Shown: positions 55,708 to 64,000 of the stretch, piece by piece
Numbering within the stretch: the first letter of the stretch is position 1
Layout: each line of letters begins with the position of its first letter
NCBI GenBank assembly: GCA_030035585.1
Contig: CM057472.1
Location: forward strand, 91,385,601 to 91,449,600
Source of the DNA: Dugong dugon
Lineage: Eukaryota; Chordata; Mammalia; Sirenia; Dugongidae
Reading direction: 5' to 3'
DNA length: 64,000 nt
Position numbers and translations under genes: made by a program
The notes under the pieces: model-generated
The model's database searches: none
The model's input: the letters and a program-made list of their open reading frames with translations, nothing else
What the model was told of the DNA's origin: nothing

Positions 55708-58700
55708 ATGACAGCTACAAACTTCCATCCATCAATAATTACACTGAACGTAAATGGACTCAATGCACCCATAAAGAGACGGAGAGTGGCAGAATGGATA
55801 AGAAAACAGAATCCATCAATTTACTGTCTACAAGAGACACACCTTAGAAACAAAGATGTGAATTTATTAAAAATCAAAGGTTGGAAAAAAATATATCAAG
55901 CTAACAACTATCAAAAAAGAGCAGGAGTGGCAATTCTAATCTCAGATAAAATAGACTTTAAAACAAAATCTACCATAAAAGACAAAGAAGGACACTATAT
56001 AATGATTAAGGGGATGATCCATCATGAAGACATAAAGATAATAAATATCTATGCACCCAATGACAGGGCTCCAAAATACATAAAAAAACTCTAACAGCAC
56101 TAAAAAGAGAAATTGACAGTTCCACAACAATAGTAGACTTCAACACACCACTCTCAGTAAAGGACAGAACAACTAAAAAGAAACTCAGCAAAGATACAGA
56201 AGACCTAAATGACACAATCAGCCAACTGGACCTCATAGGCATATATAGAAAAATCCATCCAACTGCTGCAAAGTACACATTCTTTTCCAATGCACATGGA
56301 ACGTTCTCCAGAATTGACCACATCTTAGGCCACAGAGCAATGCTTAACAAGATCCAAAATGCTGAGATAATCCACAGTATCTTCTCTGACAACAATGCCA
56401 TCAAGGTAGAAATTAACACTAGAAAGAGCAAGGAAAAAAAATCAAACACATGGAAACTGAATAATAATCTGCTTACCCATCAATGGGTAATAGAAGAAAT
56501 CAGAGATGGAATTCAAAAATTCCTAGAATCAAATGAAAATGAAAACACATCATACCAAAACCTTTGGGACACAGCAAAGGCAGTCCTCAGAGGACAATTT
56601 ATAGCAATAGATGCACATATCAAAAAAGAAGAAAGGGACAAAATCAAAACATTAACTACAGAACTCAAACAAATAGAAAGATAACAGCAAAAAGAGCCCA
56701 CACCCACCGGAGAAAGGAAATAGTAAAGACTAGAGCAGAAATCAATGAAATAGAGAACAGAAAAACAATAGAAAGAATCAACAAAACCAAAAGTTGGTTC
56801 TTTGAAAGAATCAACAAAATCGACAAACCACTGGCCAGACTGACAAAAGAAAAACAGCAGAGGGCACAAATAACCCAAATAAGAAATGAAATGGGGGACA
56901 TTACAAGAGACCCAACCGAAATAAAAAGGATTATAACAGAATATTATGAAAAACTATATTCCAACAAATTTGAAAACCTAGAGGAAATGGATAAATTTCT
57001 AGAAACATACAGCCTACCCAAACTACAACAAAGTGATATTGAAAATCTGAACAGACCCATAACAGAGAAGAGATTGAAAAGGTAATAAAAAAAACTCCCA
57101 ACCAAAAAATGCCCTGACCCAGATGGCTTCACTGGAGAATTCTACAAAACATTTACAGAAGAGCTTGTACCCGTTCTACTCAAGCTATTCCAGAGCATAG
57201 AAGAGGAAGCAACACTTCCAAATTCATTCTATGAAGCCAGCATAACGCTGATACCAAAACCAGGCAAAAACATCACAAAAAAAGAAAATTACAGACCAAT
57301 ATATCTCCTGAATATAGATGCAAAAATTCTGAATAAAATTCTAGCCAATAGAATTCAATATCATATCAAAAAAATAATACACCACGACCAAACAGGATTC
57401 ATACCAGGTATGCAGGGATGGTTTAACATTAGAAAATCCATCAACGTAATCCACCACATAAATAAAAGGAAAGAAAAAAATCACATGATCATCTCAATTG
57501 ACACAGAAAAGGTATTTGACAAAGTCCAACACCCATTCCTGATAAAAACTCTCAATAAAATAGGTATAGAAGGGAAATTTCTCAACATAATAAAGGGCAT
57601 CTATGCAAAACCAACAGTCAACATCATTCTTAATGGAGAGAGGCTGAAAACATTCCCCTTGAAAGCAGGAACAAGACAAAGATGCCCTTTATCACCACTC
57701 CTATTTAACATTGTGCTGGAAGTTCTAGCTAGAGCAGTAAGGCAAGAGAAAGAAATAAAGGGCATCCAAATTGGTAATGAAGAAGTTAAACTCTCCCTGT
57801 TTGCAGATGATATGATACTATACATAGAAAACCCTAAAGACTCCACGAGAAATCTACTGGAACTAATAGAAAGATTCAGCACAGTAGCAGGATACAAGAT
57901 AAACATTCAAAAATCAGTTGGATTCCTATACACCAGTAAAGAGAACGATGAAAAGGAGATCAGGAAATCAATACCATTTTCAATAGCCCCTAAAAAGATA
58001 AAATACTTAGGAATAAATCTGACCAGGAATGTAAAAGACCTATACAAAGAAAACTACAAAACACTGCTGCATGAAACCCAAAGGGATCTACATAAATGGA
58101 AAAACATACCATGCTCATGGATAGGCAGACTCAACATTGTGAAAACGGCAATTCTACCTAAAGCAATTTACAAATACAATGCAATCCCAATACAAATACC
58201 AACAACACTCTTCAAAGAGATGGAAATACTAATTATTAACTTTATATGGAAAGGGAAGAAACCCCGAATAAGTAAAGCACTACTGAAGAAGAAGAATAAA
58301 GTTGGAGGACTCACACTACCTGACTTGAGAACCTACTATACAGCTACAGTACTCAAAACAGCCTGGTACTTGTACAACAACAGAGATATTGACCAATGGA
58401 ACAGAATTGAGAACCCAGATGTAAATCCATCCACCTACGGTCACCTGATCTTCCACAAGGGCCCAAAATACATCAAATGGGGAAAAGACAGTCTTTTGAA
58501 CAAATGGTGCTTGCAAAAGTGGATATCCATTTGTAGAAAAATGAAACAGGACCCATACCTCACACCATATACAAAAACTACTTCAAAATGGATCAAAGAC
58601 CTGAATATAAAGCCTCAAACTATAAAATTCATAGAAGTAAAAATAGGATCAACGCTTCAGGCCTTAATACATGGCATTAGCAGGATACAAACCATAAACA

Positions 58701-59527
58701 TCAACACAAAAAACCCAACAGATAAACTAGATAACTGGGATCTTCTAAAAATCAAACATCTATGCTCTTCAAAAGACTTCACCAGAAGAGTCAGAAGAGA
58801 ACCTACAGACTGGGAAAAAATTTTTGGACATTACAAGTCAGACAAAGGTCTAATCTCCATAATCTACAAGAAAATCCAACACCTCTACAACAAAAAGACA
58901 AACAATCCTATCAAAAAATGGGCAAAGGAAATGAACAGACACTTCACCAAGGAAGACATTCAAATGGCCAACAGACACATGTGGAAATGCTCGCGATCAC
59001 TAGCCATTAGAGAAATGCAAATTAAAACCACAATGAGATACCATCTCACCCTGGCGTTACTGGTACGAATCAAAAATACTGGAAATAACAAATGTTGGAG
59101 GGGCTGCGGGGAGATGGGAACTCTTATGCACTGCTGGTGGGAATGCAAAATGATACAAGCATTTTGGAAAATGATATGGCGTTTCCTCAGAAAGCTAGAA
59201 ATAGACATACCATTCGATCCAGCAATCCCACTCCTAGGAATATATCCTAGAGAAATAAGAGTCATCACTTGAATAGACATATGCACACCTATGTTCATGG
59301 CAGCATTGTTCACAATAGCAAAACGATGGAAACAACCTCGATGTCCATCAACAGATGAATGGATACACAAACTATGGTACATACACACAATGGAGTACTA
59401 TGCAACGAGAAAGAACAACAATGAATCTGTGAACCATCTCATAACATGGATGAAACTGGAGGACATTATGCTGAGTGAAATAAGTCAATCACAAAAGGAC
59501 AAATATTGTATGAGACCTCTATTGTAA
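55708..59527 (+). pseudogene. L1-B ORF2, multiply broken
   Basis: Open pieces are 55708-56094, 56340-56684, 56564-57085, 57410-59272 and 59291-59527. Lesions relative to L1-A: one A lost in an A-run near 56090 (frameshift); three bases lost that remove the glycine of 'GDFN'; 'SDH' changed to 'SDN' at the endonuclease histidine; a TAA near 56683; small offsetting indels around 57068-57090; and TGA at 59270-59272. The reverse-transcriptase piece keeps 'FADD' and the cysteine motif. Position 56511, equivalent to the L1-A stop, is sense here. Confidence 0.94.
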
Positions 59528-61028
59528 AAACCCATGAAAAAATTCACATGCAAAATGTAACAATCCTTGTTGGTTACCAGGGATGGGGGGGGGGGATACT
59601 AAATAGGTAATAGATAAGTGATACCTTGAGTGAGAGGTGAGATAGTACACAGTACAAGGGAAACTAACACAACCTGCACAAGGAAAGGTCATGGAGGCCC
59701 TATAGACACATCCAAACCCCCCAGGGCCTGAGTTGTTGGATGGAGGGCTCTGGGGAACATGGTCTCGGGGAACATCTAGCTCAATTGGCATGACACTACT
59801 TATAAAGATAATGCTCTACATTCTACCTTGGTGAGTAGTGTCTGGGGTCTTAAAAGCCTATGAGCAGCCATCTAAGATACTCCACTGGTCTCATCCCTTC
59901 GGGAGCAAGGGAGAATGAAGAGAACAGGATACAAGGATAAGATTAGTCCAAAGGACTAATTGTCCACAGCTACCAAGGCCTCCACCGGACTGAGTCCAGT
60001 ACAGCTAGATGGTTCCCGGCTACCACCACTGACTGCTCTGACCAGGATCACAACAGAGGGTTCTGGACAGAGCTGGAGAAGGATGCAGAGCATAATTTTA
60101 ACTCCCAAAAAAAAAAAAAAAAAAGACCAGATTTACTGGCCTAAAGAATACTAGAGAAACCTCAAGAGTGTGGCCCCCAGACACCCTTTCAGCTCAGAGG
60201 TGAAGTTACCTTCGAGGTTCGATGTTAAGCCTTGGAGTGGACAGCCCAGTAAAACTAAATGGGACTAACGAGGTACAGGAGTCCGGTGACAAGGGCCAGA
60301 AGGCAGAGAGAGAGTAGGAAACTGATGATAAGGAACACAAATTGAATAAGGACACTGTCGATGTATTGTGAGATTGTTGACCACTGCTATAGGGCAACAT
60401 TTGTAGTAACTATTAAATGGGAGGCTGTTTTGTCCTGTAAGCCTTCATCTTGGGCGAGAATGGCAGCACAATTGGAAGAGCATAGTCAATATCACTTAAA
60501 TGTGTAAGTAAAAAGTTTTGAAATGGTGTTAAAATAAAATAAAATAAATAAAATAAAAAAAACCAAATGAGACTAATGAGGTACAGTAGTCCAGTGACAA
60601 GGGCCAGAAGACAGAAGGGGACAAGGAAGTCCCCTGGTGATAGGGAACACAAGGTGGAGTAAGGATATTCTTGATGTGTTGTGAGATTGTTAACCATTGT
60701 CATAGGGCAACATGTGTAGTAACTGTTAAATGAAAAACTATTTTGTTCCATAAGCCTTCATCTTAAGTGAGAATAACAGCACAGTTGGAAGAGCGTAGTC
60801 AATGTCACTGAACTGTGTATGTAGAAATTTTTGAAATGGTGTATCTTTGGCTATCTGTATTTTCATCAAAAAAAAAAAAAAAGGTTGAGAATTTAGAGGC
60901 TTGATATGTTGTGGGGTTGTTAACCAATGTCATAGAACAACATGTGTACTACTATTTCATGAGAAACTATTTGTTCTGTAAGCTTTCACCTGAAGTACAA
61001 TAAAATATAAAAAAAAGAAAAAGAAAAA
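59528..61028 (+). repeat. L1-B 3'UTR with three related units
   Basis: G-run near 59587, A18 run at about 60107-60124, unit 1 at 60251-60560 (A/T-rich end), unit 2 at 60561 to about 60868 and partial unit 3 at about 60883-61012. Same plan as L1-A. Confidence 0.85.
60999..61004 (+). terminator. Polyadenylation signal of L1-B
   Basis: AATAAA in the conserved 'gaagtacaataaaat' context shortly before the tail. Confidence 0.8.
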
Positions 61029-61535
61029 AAGAAATCAAACAGCACATTGTGTTGGGCAAATCTGCTGCAAAAGACCTCTTTGGAATGTTGAAAAGCAAAG
61101 ATGGCACTTTAACAATTAAGAAAGCCTGACCCTAGCAATGCTCTTTTCAATTGCCTCATATGCATGAGAAATTTGGACAATGAATAAGGAAGACCATAGA
61201 AGAATTGATACCTTTGAGTTACAGTGCTGGAGAAGAATATTGAATATACCAGCGAATGCCAAAGAAGCAAGGATGGCAAGACTTGGTCTCACATGCTTTA
61301 GACATGTTGTCAGGAGGGACCAGTTCATGGAGGACATCATGCTTAGTAAAGTAGAGTGTTACTGAAAAAGAGGAAGACCCTAAAGGGATGGTTTGACACA
61401 GTGGCTGCAACAATGGGCTCAAGCATAAAAACGATCACGAGGATGGTGCAGGACTGGGTAGTGTTTCATTTTCTTGTACATAGGGTTACTGCAAGTCAAA
61501 CTGACTTAATGGTATGTAACAACAACAGAGTGGAT
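61029..61535 (+). mobile_element. RTE LINE, part 2 (3' end)
   Basis: Starts with the 15-bp TSD copy and continues the RTE where 52219 left off: 'acattgtgttgggcaaatct', 'caattgcctcatatgcatga' and 'tggctgcaacaatgggctca', ending in 'atgtaacaacaacag'. It is decayed. Confidence 0.9.
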
Positions 61536-63174
61536 ACCACAGGAGGTGTAACTATCTTGAAAAGACCCTACAATAATATTGCCTGTAAGGTATTATTGTT
61601 GGAGTACAAACTAGGCAGAATCATTTATGGACAGCAGGAGAGTACACTATCCATCTCAAGGAGCTTGAAAGTGCTAGAGTTCCCCAGTAGGGTTGTGGGT
61701 TTTCTAAAGAACACACACAAGTTTTCCACATGAGAGACTCAGCCAGCATTTGAACATCTGTCCCACAGAGGACACCAATAAACAAACACAATAGTACCAG
61801 CAAGTAATGAAGACCTTTTTCCTTCTTTACTTCTCCTTTCTTCTCCATCCTTCAACTAGAGAGGAACAATAAACACTAGAGTGATTGCTGGGTGATTGGA
61901 ATAGGAACTGTGCCCCACTTCCCTGTTGCAGGTTACTGGGATGGGGTGAAACCTGAGCCAGATTGAAAAGAAGGTAGATTTTAAGTAGAGGAAAGTGTAA
62001 AGTGTGGGTATTAGAGTAAATTGAACCTGTATAATACTTTGTAATAAGAAGGTTCTGAAAGTAAAATGTAACTGGAAAAGTTATGCAATTTGCTCAAGAG
62101 ATTCTTTGGGGTCAGGGAAGAGGGATCTGGCAGAGCAAGTTTGAAGTATAAGAACGGGAGAGAAAAAAATAAAGCTATGTCCTGAATGTACCCTGTAGAG
62201 TCCATCCAATTAATTATTAAGTTTTTGCCAGAAGAAAGCTATCTCTGAATTTGGATTGCTTAGGGAGAGATTCTTTGGTCTCAGAATTGTGCTGGAAGTG
62301 CTTTGTTGTAGTGAGTGGTGGTGTCTGCTCCTGGGGCTGTCAGTCAAAATTTCTTGCTTCCCTCATCACAAAAGCAGGCAAATGAGCAGACTGGTCAATT
62401 AGAATAACCTGTCTCCAGGGCACAGTGATTGGTCATGGGTGGGCACATGACCCAAGCAGGGTCCTTGCCCAGAAAGGGATAGGAATGTTGGGAGAGTCTT
62501 TCTTCTCCTGAGATCATGAGCTATAAACAGATCATCATTCCCTCCACATGGAGAAAGCTTACCAGAAAATGAAGCCACCCAAAGAAAAGTGAGTTGAGAA
62601 AGAGATCGCCTGATTCTTGATTACACTGTTTGATGGGGAAAAAAAGACCCGTGAACTTTTTTTTTTTTAAATTCTTGGCCCATAGATACATGGAGTTGAG
62701 TTAATTGTGCTTCTCAGTTCTTGGCATACATCACTACTGGTCTATGCAAGATACCTCTCATATTTTAAAAGTTATTATTCCCCTTCATCCTCCATTCCCT
62801 CTCCCATTCTCCTCCCGCCACAGACACCCACTTAAATGTATTTATATAGTTTTCAAGGGTACATTCATATCCAAGAACATATATTAGCATCATTTTGTGT
62901 ATGTATGTGTTTTTTACTATAAATCAATGCCATTTTATTGTAAAAAACAAACAAACAAAAAAAAGAATTCACCGGATTTGCTCCCTGAACATATTTAGAT
63001 ATTTGCTTACTGTCACATTGAAGATCTTCTCGCTGTGACTTGACAGAGCATCCGTGCTTAGCATTCCTGTCTGTAATAGAACCACCACACATCCCAACAT
63101 GGATTTCTGCCTTCCTCTTCACTGCTACATTTTTCTCCATTGCACAGTCAGATATGATTTATATTTTACTTATT
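61536..63174. other. Anonymous sequence, no gene seen
   Basis: No repeat is recognised apart from short A- and T-runs near 62640-62670 and 62940-62965 and a pyrimidine-rich stretch near 62775-62825. Open frames of 91 codons or fewer look like chance. Confidence 0.45.
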
Positions 63175-63296
63175 TATTGTCTGTTTCGGCCACCCCATCC
63201 ACCACCACATTAGAATATAAACCTAGAATGTGAAGGTATATTTTCTGTTTTGTTCAGTACAATCTCTAGGGCCCAGAATAATGGCTGGCATATAGT
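63175..63296 (+). repeat. L2 LINE 3' end, part 1 (interrupted)
   Basis: 'ttagaatataaacctagaat', 'tctgttttgttcagtacaat' and 'gggcccagaataatggctgg' then 'catatagt' are the L2 terminus; it continues at 63526. Confidence 0.75.
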
Positions 63297-63525
63297 GAAA
63301 AAACAACAATTAAAAAAAAAGTTGCCATTGAGTCAGTTCCGACTGACAGCGATCTCATTTGTTGCGGAGTAGAACTGCGTTCCATAGGATTTCAATGGCT
63401 GTGATCTTTCAGAAGTAGGTCACCAGGGCTTTCTTTAGAGGGTTCCTGGGTGGTTTTGAAAATCTTCAACTTTTTGATTAGTAGCTGACCGCTTAACCAT
63501 TTATGCTATGCAGGGTCTCCTGTCA
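63297..63525 (-). mobile_element. AfroSINE, antisense, inserted in L2, with TSD
   Basis: 'gttgccattgagtcagttcc', 'gcgttccataggatttcaat', 'agggttcctgggtggttttg', 'ttgattagtagctgaccgct' and 'aaccatttatgctatgcagg' are reverse-complement AfroSINE. The 8-bp repeat 'catatagt' at 63289-63296 and 63526-63533 fits a TSD, and the L2 reads through when the SINE is removed. Confidence 0.85.
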
Positions 63526-63585
63526 CATATAGTAGGCACGCAGTAAATACCTGCAAATAAATCAATACATAAATAAATGAACACA
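63526..63585 (+). repeat. L2 LINE 3' end, part 2
   Basis: 'catatagtaggcacgcagta' followed by 'aatacctgcaaataaatcaa' is the L2 terminal sequence following 63296. Confidence 0.75.
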
Positions 63586-64000
63586 GACAAAAGTTTCGTT
63601 TAAGATAAAGGCCAAACACAAAACTTCAAGAGTTGTGGAGAAAATTTTATAAACTATTTTATCCAAAAAACTGAAAGTAGACTATCCAACATAGTGATAG
63701 GAAACTTGGATTTCTTTATGCCAGGACTGTTGGAAATGAGGATGTAGCACTGGGATAATCTCCAAGTTTGTTCAGTTTTAGAGTGAGGGAAATAAACTGA
63801 AGGGATTGTTTCTGATCAGCTGTTTGGCTTTTTTCTGGGCTAGAAGCAATACAGCCATCTGAGGTTAGGAAGCAGGAGGCAGCTGGGAGGGAAAGGAGCT
63901 GGCTGATATGGAAAGATTCAGAGCTGATGGCACTTTCTAGTGAATAAAAGTCCATTTAAGAAATCAGCTATAATACATATCGATTTTACATTTTTTCTAT
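63586..64000. other. Anonymous sequence to window end
   Basis: No gene or repeat is recognised. A 79-codon minus frame at 63716-63955 has no domain. Confidence 0.45.

Larger units (their letters stand above)
52220..61028 (+). mobile_element. Full-length L1 LINE, 'L1-B' (8.81 kb), nested in RTE
   Basis: Same organisation as L1-A: YY1-type motif, GC-rich tandem 5'UTR, ORF1, a 430-bp spacer, ORF2, a three-unit 3'UTR, AATAAA and an A-rich tail. A perfect 15-bp TSD flanks it. Identity to L1-A is high by eye in the coding part, but lesions are more numerous: a stop near the ORF1 end and at least four stops or frameshifts in ORF2. It is probably somewhat older than L1-A or mutated faster. Confidence 0.97.

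Noticed and set aside
1-64000. Endogenous retrovirus with gag/pol/env, CRISPR array, rRNA or functional tRNA gene
   Set aside because: No such open frames or arrays are seen. The two unassigned old repeats at 40885 and 46445 could include LTR sequence but contain no coding part. tRNA-like boxes occur only within AfroSINEs.

Overview
The window is mammalian nuclear DNA from a gene-poor, AT-rich, repeat-dense region. I see no confident host protein-coding gene, no structural RNA gene and no prokaryotic feature. Three repeat classes point to an afrotherian, most plausibly an elephant or another paenungulate. These are tRNA-derived SINEs of the AfroSINE type, RTE (BovB-like) LINEs ending in short AAC-rich tails, and a young L1 lineage with an unusual layout. 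The clade call rests on recognising the SINE and RTE; the species is an inference.

Layout. Bases 1-12,290 are mostly anonymous sequence with ancient MIR and L2 fragments, three AfroSINEs, a 180-bp RTE tail insertion and a 992-bp RTE insertion with an inverted 5' part (6533-7524). Bases 12,290-15,560 hold two old antisense L1s, one carrying a SINE; 15,850-16,650 may be more of the same. A 5'-truncated RTE follows (16,876-18,935). An 8.8-kb full-length L1 ('L1-A', 19,274-28,055) has an intact 349-residue ORF1, an ORF2 broken by a single in-frame stop, and target-site duplications (TSDs). A 5'-truncated relative ('L1-D', 28,144-30,347) lies 58 bp beyond it. Bases 30.4-41.3 kb are mostly non-repetitive, with MIR, L2, old L1 and SINE pieces and one candidate coding exon on the minus strand (36,149-36,291).

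Bases 41.3-61.5 kb form a nested stack. An older L1 ('L1-C') keeps its 5' end but stops inside the reverse transcriptase. An L1 3'UTR fragment is split by a nearly full-length minus-strand RTE (48,042-51,244). A second RTE (51,515-61,535) is split by another full-length 8.8-kb L1 ('L1-B', 52,220-61,028). Bases 61.5-64 kb are anonymous apart from an L2 fragment split by a SINE.

How the parts relate. L1 supplies ORF1p (RNA chaperone) and ORF2p (endonuclease and reverse transcriptase) for target-primed reverse transcription. RTE supplies one endonuclease/reverse-transcriptase protein. The AfroSINE 3' end matches the RTE 3' end, which suggests that RTE mobilises the SINE. The nesting and TSDs give a relative order: MIR and L2 oldest, then old L1s, then the L1-C-age layer, then RTE and AfroSINE, with L1-A and L1-B youngest.

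The most notable signals concern the young L1 lineage. It has 266-bp GC-rich tandem units in the 5'UTR. A lysine-rich open frame fills the 430-bp ORF1-ORF2 spacer and recurs in a diverged older L1. The 3'UTR appears to have grown by duplication from one to two to three units.
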